The position numbers and the translations under genes are program-made. A stretch of DNA of 64,000 nucleotides, from positions 1-64,000 of the forward strand of contig DYIY01000007.1 of the NCBI GenBank assembly GCA_020723405.1, read 5' to 3'. This stretch comes from Thiobacillus denitrificans. GTDB lineage: Bacteria; Pseudomonadota; Gammaproteobacteria; Burkholderiales; Thiobacillaceae. How positions within the stretch are numbered: position 1 is the stretch's first letter; each line of letters starts with the position of its first letter. This document shows, piece by piece, positions 36,506-46,793 of this stretch. Below the pieces are notes generated by a model. It was not told the origin of the DNA. It saw only the letters and a list, made by a program, of their open reading frames with translations, and ran no database searches.

Positions 36506-37672
36506 TCAGAATAGTTCGGGATCAGCGGCTTCGCCGCCCCGCAGAGCCGTCAACAAACGGTTGAACTGCTGGTCCATGGCCGCGTTGTCGGCCAGCCTGT
36601 TCAGGATGCGCTCGCGGTGTTGCTGCATGACGCCGCTGATGGCCTGTTCCTGGGCCTGGTTCGTGCCCAGCCAGGAAAAGCTTGCTTCAACCTGTTCCAC
36701 GAGTTGGTGCAGGTCGCTTTCGGTCTGTAACAGGGTGTCGGCCAAATGCCGGCGCAGTTCCTCCACCGCGCCGACGGCGTCGGACAGGGCCGCATGCAAC
36801 TGCTCGGCACGGCCCAAGGCGGTGCTGCGCATGTCCACGGTTTCGCACAGGGCTTCCAGGGTTTCCGCCAGGATGGCCACGTTGTCCCGCAACTGGCCGG
36901 CCCGTTCCGCATCGTTCCCCGGGTCGGGCATGTCGGCAACCAGGATGGACACCCGGGGATAGTTCACCACCAGGCGCCGGCTGAACTGGAAGATCCGGTC
37001 CATTTCCGCAGCCTGTTGCAGGATGGCCAGTTCCAGCGGCGTGGGCGGTCCATGGGGGGTCATGGCGGTGGGGCCATCCTGGTGGCGGATCAGGACGCTG
37101 CCCACCACCCCCATTTCCCCCAGGGCCTGGACCAGGCCCGCCGCCAGGGCGGCGTGGGACCGGCAGCCCAGACTGGCACGCATGAAGTTCAGCAGAATGC
37201 CGCTTTGCCCCACGCTGGAGAGGAAGCTCATGGCCATCCGCTTCAGGTCGTTCTTTTCCTCGGCCAGGCGGGCGGCGAGACGGTGTTGGTGGATGGCCAG
37301 GGCCACCTTGCGCAACAGGATCTCCCTGGCCACGGGCTTGGTGATGATGTCGTCGCCCCCCGCGTCGTAGGCCTTGACGTGCTCTTCGAGGGACTGGTGG
37401 CTGGTGGCGAAGAGGATGGGAATGTCCGAAGTCTCCCGCAGGCGCCGGCAGGTTTCGTAGCCGTTCAGGCCGGGCATTTCCACATCCAGAAGAACCAGAT
37501 CGGGGGCAGCCTCGGCACAGCGGGCCAGGGCTTCCTCCCCCCCGGCCGCGCTGTCCACCTCGAACTGCCCTTTCAGGAGGGCCTGGTGCAACAGGCGGAT
37601 CGACTTGTCGTCATCCACCACCAGCACGCGGCCGTGGATGGAGGCGATGTCGATGGAGGCAGTGTTCGTCAT
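36506..37672 (-). CDS. Response regulator with helical C-terminal region
   Basis: A 388-residue protein. The receiver domain (about 12-130) has VLVVDDDKS, the phospho-Asp in LVLLDVEMPGLNG and Lys in ITKPVA. No DNA-binding or enzymatic output domain is recognised; the remaining roughly 250 residues are mainly helical. The C-terminus is acidic and ends in ADPELF, resembling the tail DIELF of the CheZ-like protein at 26095-26667. ATG at 37672 (MTNTASID) is chosen. It may act by protein contact in chemotaxis or c-di-GMP control. Confidence 0.85.
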   Translation of the reverse strand: MTNTASIDIASIHGRVLVVDDDKSIRLLHQALLKGQFEVDSAAGGEEALARCAEAAPDLVLLDVEMPGLNGYETCRRLRETSDIPILFATSHQSLEEHVKAYDAGGDDIITKPVAREILLRKVALAIHQHRLAARLAEEKNDLKRMAMSFLSSVGQSGILLNFMRASLGCRSHAALAAGLVQALGEMGVVGSVLIRHQDGPTAMTPHGPPTPLELAILQQAAEMDRIFQFSRRLVVNYPRVSILVADMPDPGNDAERAGQLRDNVAILAETLEALCETVDMRSTALGRAEQLHAALSDAVGAVEELRRHLADTLLQTESDLHQLVEQVEASFSWLGTNQAQEQAISGVMQQHRERILNRLADNAAMDQQFNRLLTALRGGEAADPELF

Positions 37673-37793
37673 GGGCGTCGGTCCTTGCCACGGGGTGGCC
37701 CCATGGCTTGTGCACACCGTTAACGGCACCCCCGCCCAGGTCTGTAGTCCGGCTTTCCCTTAGGGTCAATACAGGCCGGAACAGCCGCCGGTT

Positions 37794-38894
37794 TCAATCC
37801 CCGAAGCTGGTTCCCACCCCCCGGGCGCTGTCCACCCAGGGATGGTCCGGCGGCACGGTCTTGACCTGGCCGGCCACCTGCTCCAGGGGCACGGCTTCGC
37901 TGGATTCGCCCCGGGCCGCCACCATGACGCCGAACCGGCCCTGCTGGATCAGGTCGGCGGCAGCGGTGCCCAGGCGGGTGGCCAGTAGCCGGTCGGCGGC
38001 GGAGGGGGTCCCGCCCCGTTGCAGGTGGCCCAGAATGGTGACCCGGGCTTCCAGACCGGTGAGGTGCTCCAGTTGCTGGGCCAGGTGCAGGGTCCGCTCG
38101 GCATAGACCAGTTCCGGCTCGAAGGCGGGTTCCTTGACCTTCTTGTCCTTCTTGCGGGCTGCGGCGGCCTGCCGGGCGGCGAATTCCTCCCGGGTCAGGG
38201 CCCCCTCGGCCACGGCCACGATGGAGAAGGGCTTGCCCTTGCGCTTGCGGGCCTTGATGGCTTCAGCCACCACTTCCACCGAATAGGGAATCTCCGGGAT
38301 GAGGATCACGTCGGCGCCGCCGCTGATACCCGCCCCCAGGGCCAGCCAGCCGGCCCGGTGGCCCATGATCTCCACCACGATGATGCGGTGGTGGCTATGG
38401 GCGGTACTGTGCAGCCGGTCGATGGCGTCGGTGGCGATGCCCAGGGCCGTGTCGAAGCCGAAGGTGGTGTCGGTGAGGGCCACGTCGTTGTCGATGGTCT
38501 TGGGCAGGGTCACCACGTTGAGTCCCGCCTGCATGAGGCGCAGGGCGTTCTTCTGGGTGCCGCCGCCGCCCAGGCAGACCAGGCAGTCCAGGCCGTTGGC
38601 CCGGTAGTTGGCGACGATGGTCTCGGTCATGTCCAGCACCTTGCCGTGCAGGGGCATCTTGTGGGGCTTGTCCCGGCTGGTGCCCAGGATGGTGCCCCCC
38701 AGGGTCAGGATGCCCGACAGGGCTTCCCCTTCCAGGGCCATGGTGCGGTTCTCCGCCAGGCCCCGGAAACCGTCCCGGAAGCCGACCACGTGCATGCCGT
38801 AATGGGCCTGGCAGGCCTTGCCCACGCCACGGATGGCGGCGTTGAGTCCGGGGCTGTCGCCCCCCGAGGTGAGAATGCCGATGGAGAGGGTCAT
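37794..38894 (-). CDS. 6-phosphofructokinase (ATP/PPi type uncertain)
   Basis: A 366-residue phosphofructokinase; phosphorylates fructose 6-phosphate. [26 protein letters not shown] and [17 protein letters not shown] are typical. The phosphoryl-donor positions are mixed: Lys in PKTIDND (PPi-type or group III) but GGGGT where ATP enzymes have GGDGS and PPi enzymes GGDD, so the usual metal-binding Asp is Gly. A Lys-rich insertion ([11 protein letters not shown]) lies near residue 250. The donor cannot be settled from sequence. Confidence 0.85.
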   Translation of the reverse strand: MTLSIGILTSGGDSPGLNAAIRGVGKACQAHYGMHVVGFRDGFRGLAENRTMALEGEALSGILTLGGTILGTSRDKPHKMPLHGKVLDMTETIVANYRANGLDCLVCLGGGGTQKNALRLMQAGLNVVTLPKTIDNDVALTDTTFGFDTALGIATDAIDRLHSTAHSHHRIIVVEIMGHRAGWLALGAGISGGADVILIPEIPYSVEVVAEAIKARKRKGKPFSIVAVAEGALTREEFAARQAAAARKKDKKVKEPAFEPELVYAERTLHLAQQLEHLTGLEARVTILGHLQRGGTPSAADRLLATRLGTAAADLIQQGRFGVMVAARGESSEAVPLEQVAGQVKTVPPDHPWVDSARGVGTSFGD

Positions 38895-38930
38895 GGTGCT
38901 GGGGCGGGTTGTCGGTTTGCGGCGCCATTG

Positions 38931-38949
38931 TCCCGCCCTCCCGGCGGGA
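38931..38949 (-). other. GC hairpin between GGDEF-EAL gene and pfk
   Basis: TCCCGCC (38931-38937) pairs with GGCGGGA (38943-38949) around a 5-base loop. There is no T run, so a rho-independent terminator is doubtful. Confidence 0.35.
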
Positions 38950-38969
38950 TATCCAGCCCTGCCGAGCTC

Positions 38970-40832
38970 TCAGCGGGCGCTGAGCCAGGCCTCCAGGTCA
39001 TGGGCGGGCAGGGGGCGGGCATAGTGGTAGCCCTGGACCTCGTCGCAGCCGGCGGCACGCAGCATGTCCGCCGCCCCCGCCGTCTCCACTCCTTCGGCCA
39101 CGGTGGCCAGGTGCAGGCCCCGGGCCATCTGGATGACGGCCCGGACGATGCCGGCGTCCTCCTCGTCGCTCTCCATGTCGCGCACGAAGGACTGGTCGAT
39201 TTTCAGTTTGTCCACCTTGAGGCGCTTCAGGTAGGCCAGGCTGGAATAGCCCGTGCCGAAATCATCGATGGACAGCTTCACCCCCAGGCCCTTCAAGCCC
39301 TGGATGAGGCCGGTCATGGCGCCGGTGTCATGCATGAGCACCGATTCGGTGATCTCCAGTTCCAGCCAGCGGGCCTCCAGACCACTGGCCGACAGGGCAC
39401 CGGCCACGGCAGCCTCCAGGTTGCCCCGGCGGAACTGGATGGGCGACAGGTTCACCGCCACCACCAGGGGCGTCAGGCCCCGGGCCTGCCAGGCAGCGGC
39501 CTGGCGGCAGGCTTCCCCCAGCACCCATTCGCCCAGGGGGACGATGAGCCCGCAGGCTTCGGCGATGGGAATGAAGCGGCCAGGAGCCATGAGGCCCTGC
39601 CGGGGATGATGCCAGCGGATGAGGGCTTCCACTCCCAGCACGGCCCCGTCCGCCAGCCGCAACTGGGGCTGGTAATGCAGGACGAACTCCCCCTGCTCCA
39701 GGGCCCGGCGCAGGTCGTTGCGCAGGGCCAGGTGCTCGGCCGAATCGACGTTCATGCGCTCGGTGAAGTAGCGGTAGGTGTTCCGTCCCGCATCCTTGGC
39801 GTGGTACATGGCCGCGTCGGCCTTGCGGATGAGCATGTCCGGGTCCGTTCCGTCGCCGGGAAAGACGGCAATGCCCATGGACAGGCTGGCGGTGAGTTCG
39901 TGGCCCTCGACCTGGAAGGGGTCCCCCATGCTGTCCAGTACCTTCTCCGCCAGCACGCTGACGGCTTCGGTGCCCTCCACGTCGGCCAACACCATGAGGA
40001 ATTCGTCCCCCCCCTGGCGGCCGATGCTGTCGCAATCCCGCACGCAGGACTTGAGGCGCCCGGCGATACGCTCCAGCAGCAGATCGCCGAAGTGGTGGCC
40101 AAGGGAATCGTTGACCAGCTTGAAGTTGTCCAGATCGATGAACAGCAGGGCGCCGCCGCGCCGCTCCCGCTGGGCCCGGGCCACGGCCTGGGCCAGCCGG
40201 TCCCGCACCAGGGCCCGGCTGGGCAGGCCGGTGAGGGCGTCGTGGCTGGCCAGGAAGGCGATGCGGGCGTCGGACTCCTGGCGGGCCAGGGTGATGCCGA
40301 TGAGGTGGGCGCCGATCTCCAGCAACTTGCGGTGGAAGGAGCTGGGCAGGCGATGCTCGAAGCTGGACAGGGCGAAGGAGCCCAGCACCCTGCCTCCGGC
40401 ACTGCGGATGGGCATGGACCAGCAGGCGCCGATGTTGAAGTCACGGGCCAGAAGGCGGATGTCGTGCCAGCGGGCATCCACGAATGTGTTTTCCACGTAC
40501 ACCGGCTCCTGGCGGTACACCGCATTGCCGCAGGAACCGGCGCCGGGACCCGGACACAGGCCGTTGAGCCGGGCGATGGCCTCGGCGGGAACGCTGGGGG
40601 CGGCCAGCACGTCCAGATGGTCCCCCGCGTCGTTGAGCAGCATGCAGGTGGCCACGGAATTGGGCAGCGCGGCTTCAGCCAGCCGACAGATGTTCTCCAC
40701 CACCCGGATGGGGTCCTGTCCCAGGGCCACTTCCTCCAGCACGGCTTGTTGCAGCAGCAGCACCTGCTCCTGTTCTTCCGGGCTCAGGGCGGTGTATTGC
40801 ACCTGCTCCACCGGCTTGCTGAACTTGGCCAT
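38970..40832 (-). CDS. GAF-GGDEF-EAL protein
   Basis: A 620-residue soluble c-di-GMP protein: GAF (about 30-180, with GLCPGPGAGSCGNAVYR), GGDEF (RQGGDEF near 272, intact) and EAL (GVEALIRWHHP near 399; DDFGTGYSSLAYLKRLKVDK). Both catalytic motifs are present. The GAF ligand is unknown. It lies upstream of pfk on the same strand. A GC hairpin at 38931-38949 separates the two. Confidence 0.92.
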   Translation of the reverse strand: MAKFSKPVEQVQYTALSPEEQEQVLLLQQAVLEEVALGQDPIRVVENICRLAEAALPNSVATCMLLNDAGDHLDVLAAPSVPAEAIARLNGLCPGPGAGSCGNAVYRQEPVYVENTFVDARWHDIRLLARDFNIGACWSMPIRSAGGRVLGSFALSSFEHRLPSSFHRKLLEIGAHLIGITLARQESDARIAFLASHDALTGLPSRALVRDRLAQAVARAQRERRGGALLFIDLDNFKLVNDSLGHHFGDLLLERIAGRLKSCVRDCDSIGRQGGDEFLMVLADVEGTEAVSVLAEKVLDSMGDPFQVEGHELTASLSMGIAVFPGDGTDPDMLIRKADAAMYHAKDAGRNTYRYFTERMNVDSAEHLALRNDLRRALEQGEFVLHYQPQLRLADGAVLGVEALIRWHHPRQGLMAPGRFIPIAEACGLIVPLGEWVLGEACRQAAAWQARGLTPLVVAVNLSPIQFRRGNLEAAVAGALSASGLEARWLELEITESVLMHDTGAMTGLIQGLKGLGVKLSIDDFGTGYSSLAYLKRLKVDKLKIDQSFVRDMESDEEDAGIVRAVIQMARGLHLATVAEGVETAGAADMLRAAGCDEVQGYHYARPLPAHDLEAWLSAR

Positions 40833-41073
40833 GGTTTTCCTTCGTGGACTCGGCTGGGAGGGATCGTGGGCCGGCGTGGGCCGAACGGTTTACTCGGATA
40901 TTAGATCATCCACACCGCTGCCGGCGTGACGATGCCGCCCATCCGCCGGGGGACACCGCCAAACCACTCCGGGTTTTTCCCGGGACGGGGGATCAAGTAT
41001 CCTGACGGGACTCGGGCCAGCCTCCAGGAGCCCGAGCGGAATAGCCGGAGGGCGTACCAAGGGTGGCAAGCAG

Positions 41074-44016
41074 ATGAACAGAAGTGAACGCAAGAGGGTG
41101 GGCCCCGCAGCGGCCGAAGCCGTCGCCGGCAGGACGCTGGCGCCAGGCCTGGGCTGGCTGTTGCGCGGTGAGGCGCCGCCCATGGACACCCAGGCCCTGC
41201 TCGACGCCCTGGGCCTGTTGGCCAAAGCCCTGGAACATACCCCTCTGGCCGTGGCCGTCACCGACGCGGAAGGCCGCATCGCCTACGCCAACCGCCGCTT
41301 CGGGGAAACCCGGGGCCGCCCGGCCGCCGAACTGGCTGGCCTGTCCCTGAGCGAGGTGGAGGATGAGAATGCCCCCCGGCAGAATCGCAAGAAGATGTGG
41401 AATGCCCTGCGCAACGGACGACCCTGGGAAGGGGAACTGGTCACCCCGGGCAGCAATGGCGAACTGGCGGTGGAGCAGGCCCGCCTGGTGCCCATCCGCG
41501 ATGCCGACGGCCGTCTGGCCCACTGCCTCAACTACCGGGAAGACGTGACCCGGCACAAGGCGGTGCTGGACACCCTGCGCCAATCCGAGGCCCTCTATCG
41601 GGCCCTGGTGGACAACATCCAGATGGGCGTGACCCTGGTGGACCGGGAATACACCGTACTGATGGCCAACGCCGGCCTGGAACGCATGCTGGGTCGGGAA
41701 CCGGGCTCCCTGGAAGGCAGCCGCTGCTTTGAAATCTTCGAGCACCGGGACACACCCTGCGAGCACTGTCCCGGCCAACAGGCCCTGGCCACCGGGCGGG
41801 GAGCGGAAACCCGTCTGCGCGTGGCCCGGGCCGACGGGGGCGAAGGCTGGCTCCACGTCAGCGCCTTCCCCCACTACGGCCCCCTGGGCGACGTTCAGGG
41901 CTTCATCGAGGTGGTGGCCGACGTGACGGATCAGGTGGCGGCGGAAATCCGCCAGCATCGCACGGCCAGCGTGTTCGACAACACCAACGACGGCATCCTC
42001 ATCACCGATGCCGAGGGCCGCATCCTGGAAGTCAACCAGGCCTTCTCCCGCCTCACCGGCTACAGCCGGGAAGAGGTGGTGGGCATGAACGCCCGGCTGT
42101 TGCAGTCCGGCAAGCACGACCGGGACTTCTACGGGGCCCTGTGGCGCAATCTGGCCGAGAAGGACGCCTGGGAGGGGGAGATCACCAACCGGCGCAAGGA
42201 CGGCAGCCTGTTCCTGGAATCCCTGGCCATCCACGCCGTGCGCGACAGCCTGGGCCGACTGCTGCACTACGTGGGCGTCTTTTCCGACATCACCCACGTG
42301 CGGGAAACCCAGAACCGCCTGGAATCCCTGGCCCATTACGACCCGCTGACCGGCCTGCCCAACCGGGTGCTGTTCGCCGACCGCATGAACCAGGCCCTGG
42401 CCCAGTCCCGCCGCCACCAGACCCTGATGGCCGTGGGCTACCTGGACCTGGACGTGTTCAAGCCCATCAACGACGCCCACGGCCACCACATCGGCGACCT
42501 GCTCCTGGTGGAAATCGCCCACCGCCTCAAGGCCGGGGTGCGGGCCGGGGATACCGTGGCCCGCCTGGGGGGGGACGAGTTTGCCCTGGTGCTGGTGGAC
42601 CTGGAAAACGCCGACGAGGCCCGCCACGTGCTGGAACGCATGCTCACCGCCATCGAACAGCCGGTGATGATCGGCGACCTGCGCCTGGGGGTGTCGGCCA
42701 GCATCGGCGTCACCCTCTATCCCCTGGACGACAGCGACGCCGACACCCTGCTGCGCCACGCCGACCAGGCCATGTACGCCGCCAAGGAAAACGGCCGGGC
42801 CACCTGCGTCATCTTCGATGCCGAGCGGGACCGCATGGCCCGCACCCAGAGGGAAATGCTCACCGGCGTGCGCCTGGCCCTGGTAAGGGAGGAATTCCTG
42901 CTCCACTACCAGCCCAAGATCGACATGCGCCAAGGCGGCGTGGTGGGGGCGGAAGCCCTGATCCGCTGGCGCCACCCCACCCAGGGCCTGCTCACCCCCG
43001 CCCACTTCCTGTCGGCCATCGAAGACTCCGACCTGTCCGCCCAGGTGGACCGCTGGGTCATCGGCGAAGCCATCCGGCAGATGGCGGTGTGGGTGGCCCA
43101 GGGCCTGGTCCTGCCGGTGAGCGTCAACATCTCCGCCCGCCTGCTGCATCAGCCGGATCTGGCCGACTGGCTGGCCACCCTGTTCGCCGCCCATCCCGCC
43201 GTGGCCCCCGCCGCCCTGGAACTGGAAATCCTGGAAACCGCCGCGTTGGAGGATGTGGAACTGGTGGGCCGGGTGATCCAGGAATGTGGCCGCCTGGGAG
43301 TGAGCTTCGCTCTGGACGACTTCGGTACCGGCTATTCCTCCCTCACCTACCTGAAGCGCCTGCCCACCACCACGCTGAAGATCGACCGGACCTTCATCGC
43401 CAACATGCTGGACGACATGGAAGACCTGGCCATCGTGGAGGGCGTGCTGGGTCTGGCCGCCGCCTTCGACCTGAAGGTGGTGGCGGAGGGGGTGGAATCC
43501 GCCAGCCAGGGCAACGTGCTCATGCAGTTCGGCTGCGACGTGGCCCAGGGCTTCGGCCTGGCCATGCCCATGCCGGCCGGCCGGCTGGTGGAGTGGATCA
43601 AGGCCTTCCAACTGGGCTACGAATGGTCCCCCTCCACCATGCCCGTGGAACGGGAAGACCTGCCTCTGCTGTCCGCCGAACTGGCCCACCGGCGCTGGAT
43701 CGACCAGGTGCTGTCCGCCGTGGAAAACGGCTCCGCCGCCGCCTGCGTGAACCTGGACATCCACGCCTGCGGCTTCGGCCGCTGGTACGACCGCCGGGGC
43801 CGGGACAAATATGGCTTCCTGGACGAATACAGCGGCATCCAGCCCATCCACATGGCCATGCACGACACCGCCCGCCGCCTGTTGGCCGCCGCCGCCATGG
43901 GGGAAAAGAAGAAGGCCCAGGCGGAGAAGAAGCGCCTGCTGGAACACCAGGAGATGCTCATGGCCAAGCTGGATGACCTGCGAGTGGCCATCAACCTGCT
44001 CCGGGAGGAAGGCTGA
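41074..44016 (+). CDS. PAS-GGDEF-EAL protein with C-terminal CZB-like domain
   Basis: A 980-residue soluble protein. Three PAS domains (about 45-155, 165-290, 300-420) precede GGDEF (ARLGGDEF near 499, intact) and EAL (GAEALIRWRHP near 625). The last 130 residues have a CZB-like zinc pattern (IHACGFGRWYDRRG and IHMAMHD) and a Lys/Glu-rich coiled segment. It shares the EAL-CZB arrangement with the protein at 30232-34272, suggesting duplication. Starts divergently from the GAF-GGDEF-EAL gene. Confidence 0.9.
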   Translation: MNRSERKRVGPAAAEAVAGRTLAPGLGWLLRGEAPPMDTQALLDALGLLAKALEHTPLAVAVTDAEGRIAYANRRFGETRGRPAAELAGLSLSEVEDENAPRQNRKKMWNALRNGRPWEGELVTPGSNGELAVEQARLVPIRDADGRLAHCLNYREDVTRHKAVLDTLRQSEALYRALVDNIQMGVTLVDREYTVLMANAGLERMLGREPGSLEGSRCFEIFEHRDTPCEHCPGQQALATGRGAETRLRVARADGGEGWLHVSAFPHYGPLGDVQGFIEVVADVTDQVAAEIRQHRTASVFDNTNDGILITDAEGRILEVNQAFSRLTGYSREEVVGMNARLLQSGKHDRDFYGALWRNLAEKDAWEGEITNRRKDGSLFLESLAIHAVRDSLGRLLHYVGVFSDITHVRETQNRLESLAHYDPLTGLPNRVLFADRMNQALAQSRRHQTLMAVGYLDLDVFKPINDAHGHHIGDLLLVEIAHRLKAGVRAGDTVARLGGDEFALVLVDLENADEARHVLERMLTAIEQPVMIGDLRLGVSASIGVTLYPLDDSDADTLLRHADQAMYAAKENGRATCVIFDAERDRMARTQREMLTGVRLALVREEFLLHYQPKIDMRQGGVVGAEALIRWRHPTQGLLTPAHFLSAIEDSDLSAQVDRWVIGEAIRQMAVWVAQGLVLPVSVNISARLLHQPDLADWLATLFAAHPAVAPAALELEILETAALEDVELVGRVIQECGRLGVSFALDDFGTGYSSLTYLKRLPTTTLKIDRTFIANMLDDMEDLAIVEGVLGLAAAFDLKVVAEGVESASQGNVLMQFGCDVAQGFGLAMPMPAGRLVEWIKAFQLGYEWSPSTMPVEREDLPLLSAELAHRRWIDQVLSAVENGSAAACVNLDIHACGFGRWYDRRGRDKYGFLDEYSGIQPIHMAMHDTARRLLAAAAMGEKKKAQAEKKRLLEHQEMLMAKLDDLRVAINLLREEG

Positions 44017-44206
44017 GGCCCCCGTACAGCCCCTCCTCCCCTGGGCGCCTGACCGTCCTGAAGGGCAAGCCCGCCTGAACCCAAGCAGATCAAGGTGCTG
44101 AGAAGAAGGGGGCCCGGCCTTTGGGGCCAGCGCTTTTTGCGTTTCGATTCTTCAAGTCCGACGGACTCCCGGGCAGAATCGTCGTTCCCCCTCCCCGGAC
44201 CCCACC

Positions 44207-44500
44207 ATGAAAACGCTACACCTGGACGCCGACGAACTGGACCTGGGCTTCGACCAGGCCCTGAAACTCGCCAACCAATGCGCCGACCATCTGCTGGCCC
44301 CCCTGGGCGGGGCCATGTTGTTGTCCTTTTGGGACGACCTGCGGGGCCTGGAATCCCCCCACGGCGTTTCGGAATGCCACTTCCAGTGCCCCATCCCGGG
44401 CTGGCAGGACTACGCTGCCAACCGGGGCGGCAGCCTCATGGTCAATTTCAGCCGGGGCCGCTTCGTGTTCTGCTACCGGCCCCTGGCCGTGGACGGATGA
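44207..44500 (+). CDS. Small protein, AF1514/DUF5619-like
   Basis: A 97-residue protein starting MKTLHLDADELDLGF. The segments SECHFQCPIPGWQDYAANRG and VNFSRGRFVFCYRP recall the AF1514 (DUF5619) family of unknown function, but only by eye. No signal peptide. It is 190 bp downstream of the GGDEF-EAL-CZB gene. Confidence 0.6.
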   Translation: MKTLHLDADELDLGFDQALKLANQCADHLLAPLGGAMLLSFWDDLRGLESPHGVSECHFQCPIPGWQDYAANRGGSLMVNFSRGRFVFCYRPLAVDG

Positions 44501-44562
44501 GCGTTGCAAAGCTTGCCCGAGGAGGGGAAGATGACTAAAAAAATATATTAGGGAACTTTACG

Positions 44563-44865
44563 ATGATCCTGCCCGAATGGCTCTATGAGCCCCTGCCTTA
44601 TGTGTATGCCACCTCCGGTGTGGCGGCTGCCATCTTTCTTGAATCCGGCCTGGGCAAATTGAGCGGCTTTCTGCTCATTTCCGCCGCCCTGGTGATCAGC
44701 TACCAGCGCTACGAATATCGCCGCCTGGCCAAGGAACGCCGGCAGCGGCTGGAGTTTCTTCAAGAAGAGCGGCGCAAGCGCAAGGAGCAGCGCCACGCCT
44801 GGCTTCAGGATCAGGCCCGCGTCTATCAGGAACGCATCGCCAAGCGGGACGAGGATCTGCTCTGA
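44563..44865 (+). CDS. Hypothetical small membrane protein
   Basis: A 100-residue protein with one or two hydrophobic segments in the N-terminal 50 residues (VYATSGVAAAIFLES and SGFLLISAALVISY). A highly charged coiled tail follows (RRLAKERRQRLEFLQEERRK), which should lie in the cytoplasm. No family recognised. A short AT-rich stretch precedes it. Confidence 0.6.
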   Translation: MILPEWLYEPLPYVYATSGVAAAIFLESGLGKLSGFLLISAALVISYQRYEYRRLAKERRQRLEFLQEERRKRKEQRHAWLQDQARVYQERIAKRDEDLL

Positions 44866-44916
44866 ACGCCCCCGGGGCCGTCATGGACAGGCCGGAGGGC
44901 CCCATCGCCGCCGCCC

Positions 44917-46725
44917 TCAGCCGTTCCCCCGGATCACTGCCAGAAACGCTTCCCCATAGCGTTCCAGCTTGTGTTCCCCCACTCCCGATAGTCGCGCGAA
45001 CTCGGCCAGGCTTTGCGGGCGCACTTCCACCATGGCCGCCAGCGTCTTGTCGGCGAACACCACGTAGGGGGGCACCCCCTGGGCCCGGGCCAGTTCCATG
45101 CGCTTGTCGCGCAGGGCCTGGAACAGGGGATTGCCGGCCAGCGCCGGCGCCCCGGCCCGGGCCTTGGTCCCACTCTTGCCACGCTTGCGCCGGGGTTCCA
45201 GATGCTGGCGCCCCACTTCCAGAGTCTCCTCGCCCTTGAGCAGGGGCCGGCAGGTGTCGCTGAGGGCCAGGCCGCCATGGCCTTCCGCATCCACCTTGAG
45301 GTGGCCCCGGGCCACCAGTTGCCGGAACACGGCCCGCCATTCCCGCTCCCCCAGATCCGTGCCGATGCCGAAGGTGGACACCCGGTCGTGGCCGAAGCGG
45401 CGGATGCGCTCGTCGTCCTTGCCCAGCAGCACGTCAATAAGATAGGTGACGCCGAAACGCTGGCCGGTGCGATGCACACAGGACAGGGCCTTGCGCGCCG
45501 CCTCGGTGGCATCCCAGGTTTCCTGGGGCTCAAGGCAGTTGTCGCAGTTGCCACAGGGCTCGGGCAGCACGTCGCCGAAATAGGCCAGCAGGGCCTGGCG
45601 GCGGCAGGAGGTCAACTCGCAGTAGCCCAGCATGGCGTCCAGCTTGCGCCGCTCCAGGCGCTTGTGGGCCTCGTCCGCCTCCGAGTTGTCCACCATCTGG
45701 CGCAGCAGGATGGCGTCGGCCAGGCTGTAGCGCATCCAGGCCTCGGCGGGCTCTCCATCCCGGCCGGCCCGGCCGGTTTCCTGGTAATAGGCCTCCAGGC
45801 TCTTGGGCAGGGAAAGATGGGCCACGAAACGCACGTCCGGCTTGTCGATGCCCATACCGAAGGCAATGGTGGCCACCATGATGATGCCGTCCTCGTTGAG
45901 GAAGCGGCTCTGATTATGCTTGCGCTGGGCCCCATCCATGCCGGCGTGGTAGGGCAGCGCGGTAAGCCCCTTGCCATTGAGCCAGTCCGCCACCTCGTCC
46001 ACCTTGCGCCGGGACAGGCAATAGACGATGCCCGCCTCCCCCGCATGGCGTTCCTCGATGAAGCGCAGCAATTGTTCCCGGGCGCCCCCTTCGTCCACCC
46101 GCACCTGGTAGCGGATATTGGGCCGGTCAAAACCGGTGACGAAGTGGCGGGCCGCCTCCAGTTGCAGCCGCTGGGCGATCTCCTTGCGGGTGGGCGCGTC
46201 CGCCGTGGCCGTCAGGGCGATGCGCGGCACCCGGGGGAAGCGTTCGTGGAGCAGGGACAACTGCACGTATTCCGGGCGGAAATCGTGGCCCCACTGGGAA
46301 ACGCAGTGGGCCTCGTCGATGGCGAACAGGGCCGGCTTGATGCGCTCCAGGAGCCCCAGGAAACGCTCGGTGAGCAGGCGTTCCGGCGCCACGTAGAGCA
46401 GGTCCAGGCGGCCGGCCAGCAGATCGTTCTCCACCCGCCGGGCGGCCTCGGCGGAGAGGGAGGAATTGAGGAACTCGGCCTGCACCCCCAGTTGCTTCAG
46501 GGCCGCCACCTGATCCTGCATGAGGGCGATGAGGGGGGACACCACGATGCCGGTGCCCGGACGCAGGAGGGCCGGCAACTGGTAGCACAGGGACTTGCCG
46601 CCCCCGGTGGGCATGATGACCAGGGCATCCCCACCGCCCACCACCTGACGGACGATGTCCTCCTGGTGGGGGCGAAAGGTGTCATAGCCGAAGACGGCGT
46701 GCAGGCGTTCGAAGAGGGGGTCCAT
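44917..46725 (-). CDS. recQ: ATP-dependent DNA helicase RecQ
   Basis: A 602-residue 3'-5' helicase. Walker A MPTGGGKSLCYQLP, FAIDEAHCVSQWGHDFRPEY (DEAH motif and aromatic-rich loop), a zinc-binding Cys cluster (CRRQ...CGNCDNC near 390-410) and a C-terminal HRDC domain (ending GEHKLERYGEAFLAVI) are all present. ATG at 46725 (MDPLFERLHAVFGYD) matches the family start. Converges with the small membrane-protein gene. Confidence 0.96.
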   Translation of the reverse strand: MDPLFERLHAVFGYDTFRPHQEDIVRQVVGGGDALVIMPTGGGKSLCYQLPALLRPGTGIVVSPLIALMQDQVAALKQLGVQAEFLNSSLSAEAARRVENDLLAGRLDLLYVAPERLLTERFLGLLERIKPALFAIDEAHCVSQWGHDFRPEYVQLSLLHERFPRVPRIALTATADAPTRKEIAQRLQLEAARHFVTGFDRPNIRYQVRVDEGGAREQLLRFIEERHAGEAGIVYCLSRRKVDEVADWLNGKGLTALPYHAGMDGAQRKHNQSRFLNEDGIIMVATIAFGMGIDKPDVRFVAHLSLPKSLEAYYQETGRAGRDGEPAEAWMRYSLADAILLRQMVDNSEADEAHKRLERRKLDAMLGYCELTSCRRQALLAYFGDVLPEPCGNCDNCLEPQETWDATEAARKALSCVHRTGQRFGVTYLIDVLLGKDDERIRRFGHDRVSTFGIGTDLGEREWRAVFRQLVARGHLKVDAEGHGGLALSDTCRPLLKGEETLEVGRQHLEPRRKRGKSGTKARAGAPALAGNPLFQALRDKRMELARAQGVPPYVVFADKTLAAMVEVRPQSLAEFARLSGVGEHKLERYGEAFLAVIRGNG

Positions 46726-46793
46726 CCCTGGCGGTGGGCTTGTTGTCCTGCCCGGATTGTGCCCCAGAGCGCCGCAAAAGGGCGGCTCGCCAG

